Below are positions 7,257-16,630 of a DNA stretch of 31,795 nucleotides, piece by piece. The notes under the pieces were generated by a model. The model saw only the letters and a list, made by a program, of their open reading frames with translations, made no database searches and had not been told where the DNA came from. Numbering within the stretch: position 1 is the stretch's first letter; every line of letters begins with the position of its first letter. Position numbers and translations under genes: made by a program. Source of the stretch: Sulfurovum sp. (lineage in GTDB: Bacteria; Campylobacterota; Campylobacteria; Campylobacterales; Sulfurovaceae); NCBI GenBank assembly GCA_016744875.1, contig JADGDL010000025.1, positions 1 through 31,795 of the forward strand. The letters run 5' to 3'.

Positions 7257-9728
7257 GTGGATAAAGTCAAATCACAAATAGAAGAACTACTGTACGAAAA
7301 TGCCGCAGACTTTAAGATAGCCAAAGTACTGAAAAATGATATAAAACTCTATTTTGACACACTTGAAGAAACATTTGCCACATCTGGAGGAAAAGATTTT
7401 CTAGTCAAACATACCAAAAAAATTGACAGTATTTTAAAACTGGTCTACAAGGTTGCCACTAGAGATATGTTTGGTGATTATCTTCCTATGAAAAATTCCA
7501 TCCCTATTGCACTTATCGCACTTGGATCTTACGGAAGAGAACAACTGTGTGTACATTCAGATATAGACCTCATGATCGTCTATAAAGATGTACCGGGATA
7601 CAATTTGAAAGAGATGATAGAAAAGATGCTTTATATCCTTTGGGATACAGGCTTAAAACTAGGTCATAGAGTACATACGATCGATGATCTCTATAAAGTG
7701 TCTAAAACAGATATCACCATCAAAACAGCACTTATCGAATCGCGTTTTATAGAGGGATCCAATTTTATTTGGATGGAAACCCAAAATGCCATCACCCAAA
7801 TACGTCATGATAATATTAAAGAGTTTATCCAGCTCAAAGTGCAAGAGCAGAAAGAAAAGCACAGTAAACACCCACTCACTATGGAACCAAACCTTAAAGA
7901 AGGTGTAGGTGGATTTCGAGATGCCAATCTTGTCTACTGGGTAGGACAAATACTTTATAATGTTAACAATATCAAAAATCTTCCTACAAGTATTGTACAA
8001 GAAAAAGAGTACCGCAGTTTTCGTATCGCTTTAGAGTTTTTATTTCGTGTACGCTCTGCCCTGCATCTGGTCGCCCGTAAGAAGGAAGACAAATTGCGTC
8101 TTGATCTTATCCCTGATACTGCTTCTTTATTGGGATATCAACAAGGAAGAGATGGGCAAATGAAATTTGCCAAGAAAGTGACAGAAAGTTTAAAGATCAT
8201 TCGACTTTACTCTTCCATTTGGATGAATAGATTAACGTCGGAGTATATAGTAGACGAGAAAGAAAAAAACTTTATTTACCCAAAAAAAGAGAACCAGGAT
8301 TTTGATCTCCTACTCAAACAACTTTGTACACATGCGAACAAACCGTTTTATGCACACCCTACCTTTCTTCAGGCACTTATATCTGCACCAAGACCTGAAC
8401 GCTTGGATGCACCACTCTATAAAATAATGTATACCATATTTGAGCAACCCTATAGCTATGCAATACTGAGAACACTCTCTTATGTTAGACTCTTAAAATA
8501 TGCCATTCCTCCCATAAGAAAAGTTGTTGATCTTCCCCAATTTGACGGCTATCATAAATATGCAGTAGACATACACTCCATCTATTGTGTCTATCACCTG
8601 GAACATATCCAAGAGCCTGATATTAAAGTCCTCTACGAGGCATTGGATCATGATGAACAAGTCATGTTGAAAATAGTCACCTTTTTGCATGATGCCGGGA
8701 AAGGACGAAAAAAAGATCATCATTATGTAGGTACTTCACTGTTTAAAATTTTTGCATCCAAATTGAAAATGAATGAAACCCTTATTAAAACAGGAGAAAC
8801 ACTCATCACCTATCATACACTTATGAGTAAGGTCGCACAAAGAGAAGATCTTTATAATGAAAAAATTATTTTAGGCTTTGCGGCACACTTTAAAACTAAA
8901 AAACTCTTAGATATGATCTATATACTTACCTATGCTGATATGCAGGGTGTGGGTGGCGATGTCTATAACTCCTTTTCTTCTAAATTGATAAGAACACTCT
9001 ATACACAGTCTCTAGAAGTTTTAGGACGTACTGATAGACTAGATGAAGCTGAAAAACGTGTTAAAAAAGAAGAGAGTCTCAAAAGAAATACTACGTTTAG
9101 ATCATTACAGAAAGTGCAACAAAAGAAAATATTGAAAATCCCTTCAAACCTTCTCTTTTTACGTTACTCAACAAAAAGAATCCTAGCCATTAGCCAAAAA
9201 GCATTTGAAACAAAGAACTATGAGTTCCACATTAGTAACACAAAACATCTCACGATAGAAATACTTCGTACCCACTCCTTTAATCTAAGTTACCTCCTGG
9301 GTAAACTTTCAAATCTTGATGTGGTCAATATGGATATCTATAAGCTTTTTGACGGATTAAAATATTTTAAAATTGATTTTTCACAAACTGTTACTGCGGA
9401 AGAAGTAGGATTGATAGAAGGGTTCATCCATGATTCATTCACTACTACACGGAGAAATGCGATGCATATTCCGCAGATACAAAAGAGTGAACTTAATATA
9501 GATTGTGAACATACTAAAACACTCGCGGTCATGCACCTCAACAGTCAAAATCAAAAAGGACTATTGGCTTTCATCATAGATATATTTGATGAGTTAGGTA
9601 TAGACATCGTTTCGGCGAAGATCCATACACTTAAAAACCGTACCAGAGACATGTTTCTCATCGAAAAGAATGGAAACTTTTGTCATAATGTTGACTTGAT
9701 TATAGATAAACTTACAGGGGAAAAGTAA
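7257..9728 (+). CDS. glnD: [Protein-PII] uridylyltransferase / uridylyl-removing enzyme GlnD
   Basis: GlnD senses glutamine and adds or removes UMP on PII proteins, steering nitrogen assimilation. The 823 residues show the nucleotidyltransferase motif LGSYGREQLCVHSDIDL (89-105, metal-binding Asp102 and Asp104) and the GlnD-specific PNLKEGVGGFRD (211-222). The HD hydrolase domain follows, with YHKYAVDIH (432-440) and FLHDAGKG (His478-Asp479). Two C-terminal ACT domains lie at about 655-735 (divergent) and 752-815. The length is a little below the roughly 890 of E. coli. The start is GTG, supported by AGGAG at 7245-7249, 7 bp upstream. It ends 2 bp before glmS. No glnB or amt gene is in the window. 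Confidence 0.95.
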   Translation: MDKVKSQIEELLYENAADFKIAKVLKNDIKLYFDTLEETFATSGGKDFLVKHTKKIDSILKLVYKVATRDMFGDYLPMKNSIPIALIALGSYGREQLCVHSDIDLMIVYKDVPGYNLKEMIEKMLYILWDTGLKLGHRVHTIDDLYKVSKTDITIKTALIESRFIEGSNFIWMETQNAITQIRHDNIKEFIQLKVQEQKEKHSKHPLTMEPNLKEGVGGFRDANLVYWVGQILYNVNNIKNLPTSIVQEKEYRSFRIALEFLFRVRSALHLVARKKEDKLRLDLIPDTASLLGYQQGRDGQMKFAKKVTESLKIIRLYSSIWMNRLTSEYIVDEKEKNFIYPKKENQDFDLLLKQLCTHANKPFYAHPTFLQALISAPRPERLDAPLYKIMYTIFEQPYSYAILRTLSYVRLLKYAIPPIRKVVDLPQFDGYHKYAVDIHSIYCVYHLEHIQEPDIKVLYEALDHDEQVMLKIVTFLHDAGKGRKKDHHYVGTSLFKIFASKLKMNETLIKTGETLITYHTLMSKVAQREDLYNEKIILGFAAHFKTKKLLDMIYILTYADMQGVGGDVYNSFSSKLIRTLYTQSLEVLGRTDRLDEAEKRVKKEESLKRNTTFRSLQKVQQKKILKIPSNLLFLRYSTKRILAISQKAFETKNYEFHISNTKHLTIEILRTHSFNLSYLLGKLSNLDVVNMDIYKLFDGLKYFKIDFSQTVTAEEVGLIEGFIHDSFTTTRRNAMHIPQIQKSELNIDCEHTKTLAVMHLNSQNQKGLLAFIIDIFDELGIDIVSAKIHTLKNRTRDMFLIEKNGNFCHNVDLIIDKLTGEK

Positions 9729-9730
9729 AT

Positions 9731-11539
9731 ATGTGTGGAATTGTAGGATATTTAGGTAAAAATGAGAAAAAAGAGATCCTTTTAGATGGTTTGCAGGAAC
9801 TTGAATATCGTGGCTATGATTCAGCAGGTATCGCTGTCATAGAAGGAGATAAACTTAACAACTTTAAAGCCATAGGAAAACTTGAAAATCTAAGAGAAAA
9901 AACCAAATCTTACAAAACTGAAGGTTTTGGTATCTCCATAGGACATACACGTTGGGCCACACACGGTAAACCTACAGAACTCAACGCACACCCTCATCTA
10001 GGTGCATACTCATATGTAGTACATAACGGTATCATCGAAAACTATCAGGAACTTAAGTCTGAACTACAATCCGACGGTGTGAACTTCTTATCTCAAACAG
10101 ATACAGAAACCATAGTCCATCTTTTTGAGAAGTATAACCACAATGCACCTACTGTCTTTTCTGCCTTTGAACAAACCATAGAAAAACTTGAAGGAGCTTA
10201 TGCAACACTTCTTATCACTGAAGCTGATCCCGATACGATCTATTTTGCTAAAAGTGGTTCTCCAATGCTTATAGGATTTAATGGGGATGATGTCTACTTT
10301 GCTTCTTCAGACACACCTATCATTGGGAAAGCAACAGAAGTATATTATCTTGAAGATGGGGAATATGGTTATGCAAAAGAGGGAGAAGTAAAACTCTTTA
10401 GCGCTGATGGAGAACGTAACATTATCAAACAAGCGCTTACTGCGGATAAAGCATTGGCTCAAAAAGACGGTTACCGGTTTTTTATGGAAAAAGAGATCTA
10501 TGAACAAAGCCGTGTTATGGGTGAGACCATGATGGGGCGCGTTTTAGATGATTCTATAGACCTGGATGAACTTGATGCAAATTTCTTTGATGATATCTCC
10601 GCTATCAAGATCTGTGCCTGTGGTACTTCTTATCACTCTGCCCTAACCTCTGCTTACCTTTTTGAACGACTAGCCAAAGTAAGATGTGACATAGAGATCG
10701 CTTCAGAGTTTAGATACAAAGTTCCTCTACTTACTAAAGATACACTTTTCATTACCATTTCACAAAGTGGTGAGACTGCCGATACACTTGAAGCCCTTAA
10801 AATGGCAAAAAGAGCAGGACTTAAAAGTCTTAGCATTTGTAATGTAGACAACTCATCCATCGTTAGGGAGAGTGACGCAGCCATCTTAACAAGAGCTGGT
10901 ATAGAAAAAGGGGTTGCAAGTACCAAAGCATTTGCCACACAAACGATGGTACTTTGGATGCTTTCACTCTATATGGGTCAAGAGAAAAATACGATATCAC
11001 AAGATGTACTCAAGACAGAAATAGATGCGATGCTACATATCCCTAAAGCGCTTATTGTTACAGATACACTACATGAAAAACTTCACCGACTTTCTAAACG
11101 TTACCTCCATGGACACGGATTTTTCTTCATAGGACGAGACATTTTCTACCCATTGGCTTTAGAGGGTGCATTAAAACTCAAAGAGATCAGTTACATGCAT
11201 GCAGAAGGTTACCCTGCAGGAGAAATGAAACATGGTCCAATTGCCTTAGCTGATTCTGAACTCTTTACTATTGCACTTATGCCAAAGACTATGCACTACG
11301 ACAAGATCAAATCAAATGTTGAAGAACTAAGTGCAAGAGATGCAACTATTTGTGCTATATCTCCAGAACCATTTGAATTGGCAGACGACTTCATACAGAC
11401 CCAATACAGTTCTCACCCAATGGTAGAGTTTTTTGAGATGATGGTAGTTACACAATTACTTGCACTTGAGATCTCTGTAAGACTGGGCAATGATGTAGAT
11501 ATGCCAAGAAACTTGGCAAAGTCTGTAACCGTCGAATAA
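9731..11539 (+). CDS. glmS: Glutamine-fructose-6-phosphate aminotransferase (isomerizing) GlmS
   Basis: GlmS makes glucosamine-6-phosphate from fructose-6-phosphate and glutamine, the first step to UDP-GlcNAc for peptidoglycan and lipopolysaccharide. The 602 residues begin MCGIVGYLG with the N-terminal nucleophile Cys2, then the class II amidotransferase domain (HTRWATHG, HNGIIENY). Two SIS isomerase domains follow (CGTSYHSA; SQSGETADT; EGALKLKEISY; AEGYPAGEMKHGP) and the conserved end DMPRNLAKSVTVE. Length and motifs are complete. AGGGG stands before the ATG, and the gene follows glnD by 2 bp, so the two are cotranscribed. I see no glmS ribozyme, which is expected since that element is known from Gram-positive bacteria. 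Confidence 0.97.
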   Translation: MCGIVGYLGKNEKKEILLDGLQELEYRGYDSAGIAVIEGDKLNNFKAIGKLENLREKTKSYKTEGFGISIGHTRWATHGKPTELNAHPHLGAYSYVVHNGIIENYQELKSELQSDGVNFLSQTDTETIVHLFEKYNHNAPTVFSAFEQTIEKLEGAYATLLITEADPDTIYFAKSGSPMLIGFNGDDVYFASSDTPIIGKATEVYYLEDGEYGYAKEGEVKLFSADGERNIIKQALTADKALAQKDGYRFFMEKEIYEQSRVMGETMMGRVLDDSIDLDELDANFFDDISAIKICACGTSYHSALTSAYLFERLAKVRCDIEIASEFRYKVPLLTKDTLFITISQSGETADTLEALKMAKRAGLKSLSICNVDNSSIVRESDAAILTRAGIEKGVASTKAFATQTMVLWMLSLYMGQEKNTISQDVLKTEIDAMLHIPKALIVTDTLHEKLHRLSKRYLHGHGFFFIGRDIFYPLALEGALKLKEISYMHAEGYPAGEMKHGPIALADSELFTIALMPKTMHYDKIKSNVEELSARDATICAISPEPFELADDFIQTQYSSHPMVEFFEMMVVTQLLALEISVRLGNDVDMPRNLAKSVTVE

Positions 11540-11585
11540 TTTTGAAGTTGCCTCTAACTACCTTGTTTACAGAAAGTCTTTTTTC

Positions 11586-12401
11586 ATGTTAAAAAAAGGG
11601 ATATTAACAAAATGGAATGACAATAAAGGATATGGATTTATTACTCCTGTGGGAGAAAAAAAAGAAATATTTGTACATATCAAAGAATTTCAAAATAAAC
11701 GAAAACGTCCATCTTTAAATCAAAATCTCACTTTTATTCTTTCCCATACGAAAGATAAGGCTTGTGCGATTAATGTTGAAATTGATAGCAAAGGTTCTAT
11801 AGTACGAAAAAAAGGAGTCCTCACAAAATGGAATAATGATAAAGGATATGGCTTTATTACTCCTGTGGGAGAAAAAAACGAGATATTTGTACACATTAGT
11901 GAATTCCAAGGACGCCCTTTACTATATGATAGGGTTTCATTTACACTTGATAAAGATAAAAATGGTAGAGACTGTGCTATAAATGCTGTTAAATTTAACA
12001 AGGCTAAATTAAATTCTGAAACAAAACAGACAAATAAAATAAATATACTTTCAATTATATTTTCATTATTTGTAATTTCTATATTTTATCTTATACTATT
12101 TCACTTTACACAAATTAAAGAAGTTGAAATCTATATTATTCCTTATTATATATTGGTTGGTGTATTAACATATTATATCTATTCAAAAGATAAAGATTTT
12201 GCACAAAATGGTAATTGGAGAATATCGGAAAGTACATTACATTTTTTATCTATATTTGGTGGATGGACTGGAGCAATTATTGCCCAAAATATATTAAAAC
12301 ACAAATCAAGTAAAATAAGTTTTAAAATTATTTTTTTCATAACAATATTACTCAATCTGTATTTTCTATTTATTTTATATAACTTTTATAGTTTTAAATA
12401 A
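11586..12401 (+). CDS. Protein with two tandem cold-shock domains and a C-terminal DUF1294-like membrane domain
   Basis: The 271 residues start with two copies of a nucleic-acid-binding cold-shock domain. The core of each reads like LTKWNxxKGYGFITPVGEK, at residues 5-36 and 77-108, with 27 of 32 residues identical and a spacing of exactly 72 residues. A short linker is followed by about four membrane segments (150-172 and onwards). The last part contains GNWRISESTLHFLSIFGGW, resembling DUF1294, a small membrane domain known fused to a single cold-shock domain. The function is unknown; binding RNA or DNA at the membrane is inference. The ATG has only a poor ribosome binding site. The C-terminal half is more AT-rich than glmS, which hints at different origin or weak selection. 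Confidence 0.8.
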   Translation: MLKKGILTKWNDNKGYGFITPVGEKKEIFVHIKEFQNKRKRPSLNQNLTFILSHTKDKACAINVEIDSKGSIVRKKGVLTKWNNDKGYGFITPVGEKNEIFVHISEFQGRPLLYDRVSFTLDKDKNGRDCAINAVKFNKAKLNSETKQTNKINILSIIFSLFVISIFYLILFHFTQIKEVEIYIIPYYILVGVLTYYIYSKDKDFAQNGNWRISESTLHFLSIFGGWTGAIIAQNILKHKSSKISFKIIFFITILLNLYFLFILYNFYSFK

Positions 12402-12462
12402 ACGCTTACAATTCCGTATCATACAAATTTAGTAACATCGAGCTATACATCCAAGTAATAAT

Positions 12463-12499
12463 CTAATCTCCGTTTAACAGTTGAGAGATTAGTCAACTG
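12463..12499. other. Two overlapping, mutually exclusive stem-loops between convergent genes
   Basis: CTAATCTC (12463-12470) pairs perfectly with GAGATTAG (12485-12492). CAGTTGA (12478-12484) pairs perfectly with TCAACTG (12493-12499), and the loop of the second hairpin is exactly the 3' arm of the first. With no linker bases both stems can hardly form together, so the RNA would switch between them. The site lies between the 3' ends of the cold-shock gene and thiG. It has no U-run, so it is not a classic terminator. Confidence 0.45.
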
Positions 12500-12573
12500 C
12501 CAACTTTATACTGCTATGGCATATATTTGGATGCATTTAAATACCGATATAGAATAATTTCATAAACTCTTAT

Positions 12574-13386
12574 TTAATTAAACTGGTGCCAAAATGGTGT
12601 CCCCACTGTAGGTGTAGAAGGAGAGGCAAATTCTCTTTCTTGCATAGTGCCCGATGCATAACCTAATCGTCCTGCTTCTACAGCATATTTGAATGCATTT
12701 GCCATTTTTACCGGATCTTGCGCAAGAGCTATGGCAGAGTTAAGTAGTACACCATCATACCCAAGTTCCATTGCTTTGGTTGCATCTGAAGGTTTTCCTA
12801 TACCTGCATCTACAATGAGTTTGAGATCAGGAAACTGTTTTCTGATGGCTGTTAAGTTAGTAGGATTCATTAAACCTCTTCCTGAACCTATAGGTGAACC
12901 CCAAGGCATAAGTATTTTACAACCTACATTAGCTAAACGTTTGGCAACTACAAGGTCATCCGTGGTATAGGGGAAAACTTCAAAACCCTCTTTAATAAGG
13001 ATCTCTGCAGCTTTTACAGTCTCAAATGGATCAGGCTGTAAGTTGTACTGATCACCAATGACTTCAAGCTTTACCCAGTTTGTTCCAAAAACCTCTCTTG
13101 CCATCTGTGCAGTGGTGATGGCTTCTTTGGCTGAGTGAGATCCTGCGGTATTTGGTAATACTTCAATCCCCATAGATTTGATAATATCCCAAAACTGGTT
13201 ACCTCCACCTTCACCTGCTGCCTGACGGCGAAGTGCCACAGTGACTATTTGAGCACCAGAAGTTCTTATGGCATCTTCCATATTGGCTGGACTTGGGTAG
13301 AGTGCTGAGCCTATCAGTAATCTGGAGTGAAGTGTTTTACCTCCTAGCTCCCAGCTATCATTGTGAGTTTCTATATGTTTGGTCAT
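12574..13386 (-). CDS. thiG: Thiazole synthase ThiG
   Basis: ThiG condenses 1-deoxy-D-xylulose 5-phosphate, dehydroglycine and ThiS-thiocarboxylate into the thiazole phosphate carboxylate of thiamine. The 270-residue TIM-barrel protein carries the Schiff-base lysine in NWVKLEVIGD (Lys106), the phosphate-binding GSPIGSGRGL loop and the segment VDAGIGKPSDA. The length is normal. It starts one base after the thiS stop and ends the thiC-thiO-thiS-thiG operon, so it should be under the TPP riboswitch upstream of thiC. The dehydroglycine is expected from ThiO, also in the operon. No thiF is present here, so the ThiS-activating enzyme must be encoded elsewhere. Confidence 0.96.
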   Translation of the reverse strand: MTKHIETHNDSWELGGKTLHSRLLIGSALYPSPANMEDAIRTSGAQIVTVALRRQAAGEGGGNQFWDIIKSMGIEVLPNTAGSHSAKEAITTAQMAREVFGTNWVKLEVIGDQYNLQPDPFETVKAAEILIKEGFEVFPYTTDDLVVAKRLANVGCKILMPWGSPIGSGRGLMNPTNLTAIRKQFPDLKLIVDAGIGKPSDATKAMELGYDGVLLNSAIALAQDPVKMANAFKYAVEAGRLGYASGTMQEREFASPSTPTVGTPFWHQFN

Positions 13387-13387
13387 G

Positions 13388-13591
13388 TTACCCCCCTTGT
13401 ACAGGAGCTAGTATCTCGATACTGTCATTGTCATGAATCAAGGTAGTTTCATACGTAGCAATAGCAACAAATGTACCATTTAATGCCAAAGCAAACCCCT
13501 CTTGTGTATAGTTGAGCTCTTTTATAATTCCATTGACATTCATCTCTTTGCTAACCGTTTTTCTCGTCCCATTGACTATAATTTCTATCAT
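13388..13591 (-). CDS. thiS: Sulfur carrier protein ThiS
   Basis: This 67-residue ubiquitin-like protein carries sulfur as a C-terminal thiocarboxylate to ThiG. It shows the expected short beta-grasp pattern and ends in PVQGG, the Gly-Gly tail that is adenylated and thiolated. Its start overlaps the thiO stop by 4 bp (ATGA), and it ends one base before thiG, so thiO, thiS and thiG are translationally coupled. Small size, position and tail make the call secure. Confidence 0.95.
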   Translation of the reverse strand: MIEIIVNGTRKTVSKEMNVNGIIKELNYTQEGFALALNGTFVAIATYETTLIHDNDSIEILAPVQGG

Positions 13592-14616
13592 TTATAAACT
13601 CCTTCATTTAATGCTTGTTCTACCACTGCGGGTGCTAATAGATATCCGTGGCGATACAGTCCGTTAATACGGGTCAACTTTTCACCTTGTTCAATATTTG
13701 GCAAATTATCTTTAAGCGTTGGTCTACAGTTTGTTACCATATTTACAATACGCGCTTCAGCAAATCCTGTATGCATACTATATACTGCGGATAAGAGCTC
13801 CAATGAAGAACGAACAGACATTGGACTTTTATCTTCACTTTCTATCTCAGTTGCTCCAATAATGTACCTGTTATTGGGTCGTGGCACGATGTATATCTTA
13901 TAGCGTGGATGTAACATCCTGGTAGGTCTGGTAATGTTTACTTCAGGTGCATCAAGCCAAAACACTTCACCTCTTACACCACGAAGATCATCTATCTGTT
14001 CTTGTGCACCTAGTCCACGTGAATCAAATACCCAATCATATTTGTCACTTTCATCAGAGAAATGTACTGTGCCCTCTTCTACTTTTTTGACTCTTGTTTT
14101 TTCATGCCAAGTTACATTTGAATGCTCTAATAAATAGTCACTGGACGTTTTCATAAAACGCTGTGCATCTACCTGCCCTTCATGAGGGATGTAAAATGCT
14201 TTCGTATGTTGTTCAAGGTCTGGTTCAAGACTTGTGATACCCACTTTATCTAATACCTGAATACTTGAAGCCTCTTCAACTTTTGATTGTAAGGTTTCTA
14301 TAAAATGATCAAGTTCAGAAAAATCTTGTGGGTGTGCTGTAATGATGCTACCTTTTAATTGATATGCATCAGAAATATCAAGCTGTTCCAAAAGTGAAGG
14401 CCACAGATCTATAGAACGTTTACCATGATCAAAGATTGTAGATTCTGCAGTCTCTAATTCTGCAAAAAGTGCTAACATACCTGCTGCTGTCATACCTGCT
14501 GCATCTTCACCATAGGCTTCATCTTCATCAAACAGTGTCAAGGTATGTCCATCTTGTAAGAGGTTAAGCGCAAGAACTCTACCTACGAGTCCGGCACCTG
14601 CTATCGCTATATTCAT
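13588..14616 (-). CDS. thiO: Glycine oxidase ThiO (FAD-dependent)
   Basis: ThiO oxidises glycine to the imine (dehydroglycine) used by ThiG, taking the place of the tyrosine lyase ThiH. The 342 residues begin with a Rossmann FAD-binding motif, IAGAGLVGRVLALNL, at 4-18. Later come the D-amino-acid-oxidase-like stretches DSRGLGAQ, RGVRGEVFWL and a C-terminal NGLYRHGYLLAPAV, where RHGYL is typical of ThiO/DadA-type enzymes. The length suits the family. It starts 4 bp after the thiC stop and overlaps thiS by 4 bp. Using an oxygen-dependent ThiO instead of ThiH suggests growth with at least some oxygen; this follows from family knowledge, not from this sequence. Confidence 0.92.
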   Translation of the reverse strand: MNIAIAGAGLVGRVLALNLLQDGHTLTLFDEDEAYGEDAAGMTAAGMLALFAELETAESTIFDHGKRSIDLWPSLLEQLDISDAYQLKGSIITAHPQDFSELDHFIETLQSKVEEASSIQVLDKVGITSLEPDLEQHTKAFYIPHEGQVDAQRFMKTSSDYLLEHSNVTWHEKTRVKKVEEGTVHFSDESDKYDWVFDSRGLGAQEQIDDLRGVRGEVFWLDAPEVNITRPTRMLHPRYKIYIVPRPNNRYIIGATEIESEDKSPMSVRSSLELLSAVYSMHTGFAEARIVNMVTNCRPTLKDNLPNIEQGEKLTRINGLYRHGYLLAPAVVEQALNEGVYK

Positions 14617-14620
14617 ACTG

Positions 14621-16510
14621 TTATACTTCCTCTATCTTGTCAGCCTCAACATATACTTCAGATCCCATCTCCTGAAACTTCATAGACATGTCATCCATGC
14701 CTTGTTGTTTCGCTGTTTCTATATCTGTACCTAAAGTATCTGCGTATTCTCTTACTTCAGCAGAGATCTTCATCGAACAGAATTTTGGTCCACACATAGA
14801 ACAGAAGTGTGCTACTTTTGCAGCTTCCATAGGCAGTGTTTCATCATGATATTCACGTGCTCTTTCAGGGTCAAGACCGATGTTAAACTGGTCTACCCAT
14901 CTAAATTCAAACCGTGCCAGTGACATCGCATCATCTCTAGCTCTTGCACCCGGATGACCTTTTGCTATATCTGCTGCATGTGCTGCTATCTTATACGTGA
15001 TAAGTCCTTCTTTTACATCTTCCCTGTCTGGTAGACCTAAATGTTCTTTAGGTGTTACATAACAAAGCATCGCACATCCATACCAACCTATCATGGCTGC
15101 ACCGATACCTGAAGTGAAGTGGTCATATCCAGGAGCTATGTCAGTCGTCAAGGGGCCAAGTGTATAGAACGGTGCTTCATCACACCACTCTAGTTGTTTC
15201 TCCATATTATCTTTGATCATATGCATTGGTACATGACCAGGTCCTTCGATGATAGTCTGCACATCATGTTTCCAAGCAATTTTAGTCAAACGTCCAAGCT
15301 CTTTAAGCTCTGCAAACTGTGCTTCATCATTTGCATCTGCACCTGAACCAGGACGTAGTCCATCACCAAGTGAAAATGTAACATCATACGTCTTCATGAT
15401 CTCACAAATATCTTCAAAGTGTGTATTAAGGAAGTTCTCTTGGTGATGATGAATCATCCACTTAGCCATGATAGCCCCACCACGGCTTACAATACCAGTT
15501 ACACGTTTCGCCGTCATCGGGACATGGTGCAAAAGTAAACCTGCATGAATCGTAAAATAATCCACCCCTTGTTCAGCCTGCTCGATAAGTGTATCTCTAT
15601 ATACTTCCCATGTAAGATCTTCCGCAATCCCATTTACTTTTTCAAGTGCTTGATAAATAGGCACTGTTCCAATGGGTACAGGAGAGTTACGTAAGATCCA
15701 GTCACGTGTAGTGTGAATGTTCTTACCCGTTGAAAGATCCATAACCGTATCTCCACCCCAACGAGTAGACCATACCATTTTTTCAACCTCTTCAGCGATG
15801 CTTGAAGTTGTAGCCGAGTTACCAATGTTTGCATTTACTTTCACTAAAAAGTTGCGTCCGATGATCATCGGTTCTACTTCTGGATGGTTAATGTTACATG
15901 GGATAACTGCACGACCTTCAGCCACTTCTTTACGTACAAACTCAGGCGTGACCTGCTCTGGTAAGTTTGCACCAAAGTTCTCACCTTTGAGTCTTGCTTC
16001 TCTCTCTTCATCTTGAAGATACTCAGCATTCATCGCTGCATCTTGGTTTTCACGAAGCGCGATGAATTCCATCTCTGGTGTAATAATACCTTGACGTGCA
16101 TACCACATTTGAGAAACATTTTTGCCCTCTTTTGCTTTAAGCGGTGTACGTACAAGCCCTTTTGCCCCAGCAGTTACAAAGTCCAATTGCTCATCAGTAG
16201 AGTATCCGTTATCTACAGGAGCCATAATACGCCCCTTATACTCTTCAACATCACCACGTCCCGAGATCCACTCTTTTCTAATCCCTGGAATTCCCTCATC
16301 TACATTGATTTCTACTGTAGGGTCTGTGTAAGGGCCTGAAGTATCATATACTCTAAGTTTTGTTTCATTACCAAGTGTTATCTCTCTTACAGGTACTCTA
16401 ATGTCTTTGTGAATTGTACCCTCTAAATATACTTTTTGTGAAGCGGGGAATGGTTCTCTTGTAAGTTCATCGTTTGAAGTTGTAAACTTATCTTTAAATG
16501 GTTTTGTCAT
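14621..16510 (-). CDS. thiC: Phosphomethylpyrimidine synthase ThiC (radical SAM)
   Basis: ThiC rearranges aminoimidazole ribotide into hydroxymethylpyrimidine phosphate, the pyrimidine half of thiamine. The 629 residues include the C-terminal cluster motif CSMCGPKFC (Cys570, Cys573, Cys578; CxxCxxxxC), as well as GDGLRPGSGADAND, EGPGHVPMHMI and TDIAPGYDHFTSGIGAAM, all hallmarks of ThiC. The length is typical of the long form with an N-terminal extension. It is the first gene of the synthesis operon, with AAGGA about 8 bp before the ATG. The upstream 120 bp contain a large hairpin and a TPP riboswitch, so expression should fall when thiamine pyrophosphate is plentiful. Confidence 0.97.
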   Translation of the reverse strand: MTKPFKDKFTTSNDELTREPFPASQKVYLEGTIHKDIRVPVREITLGNETKLRVYDTSGPYTDPTVEINVDEGIPGIRKEWISGRGDVEEYKGRIMAPVDNGYSTDEQLDFVTAGAKGLVRTPLKAKEGKNVSQMWYARQGIITPEMEFIALRENQDAAMNAEYLQDEEREARLKGENFGANLPEQVTPEFVRKEVAEGRAVIPCNINHPEVEPMIIGRNFLVKVNANIGNSATTSSIAEEVEKMVWSTRWGGDTVMDLSTGKNIHTTRDWILRNSPVPIGTVPIYQALEKVNGIAEDLTWEVYRDTLIEQAEQGVDYFTIHAGLLLHHVPMTAKRVTGIVSRGGAIMAKWMIHHHQENFLNTHFEDICEIMKTYDVTFSLGDGLRPGSGADANDEAQFAELKELGRLTKIAWKHDVQTIIEGPGHVPMHMIKDNMEKQLEWCDEAPFYTLGPLTTDIAPGYDHFTSGIGAAMIGWYGCAMLCYVTPKEHLGLPDREDVKEGLITYKIAAHAADIAKGHPGARARDDAMSLARFEFRWVDQFNIGLDPERAREYHDETLPMEAAKVAHFCSMCGPKFCSMKISAEVREYADTLGTDIETAKQQGMDDMSMKFQEMGSEVYVEADKIEEV

Positions 16511-16565
16511 GATTGTAATCCTTTTACGTAATAAAATACGAAAAGAAAAAAATGTAAATATGAAG

Positions 16566-16613
16566 ATAAATGGATAAAGCTAATACTTAAAAGTATTACA
16601 CTTATCCACTTAT
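16566..16613 (-). promoter_or_regulatory. Long hairpin between the TPP aptamer and thiC, likely expression platform
   Basis: TGGATAA (16571-16577) pairs with TTATCCA (16602-16608), TAATACTT (16581-16588) pairs with AAGTATTA (16591-16598), and ATAA/TTAT extends the stem at the base. A U-rich stretch follows about 20 bases later on the minus strand. The hairpin begins 18 bases after the aptamer. It may be the terminator or antiterminator part of the riboswitch; which one needs folding or experiment. Confidence 0.45.
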
Positions 16614-16630
16614 GAAGTAAATACAGTCTC

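Noticed and set aside
11586..12401. Whether the AT-rich cold-shock/DUF1294-like gene is part of a mobile element
   Set aside because: There are no insertion-sequence ends, integrase or flanking repeats; the base composition alone is too weak.
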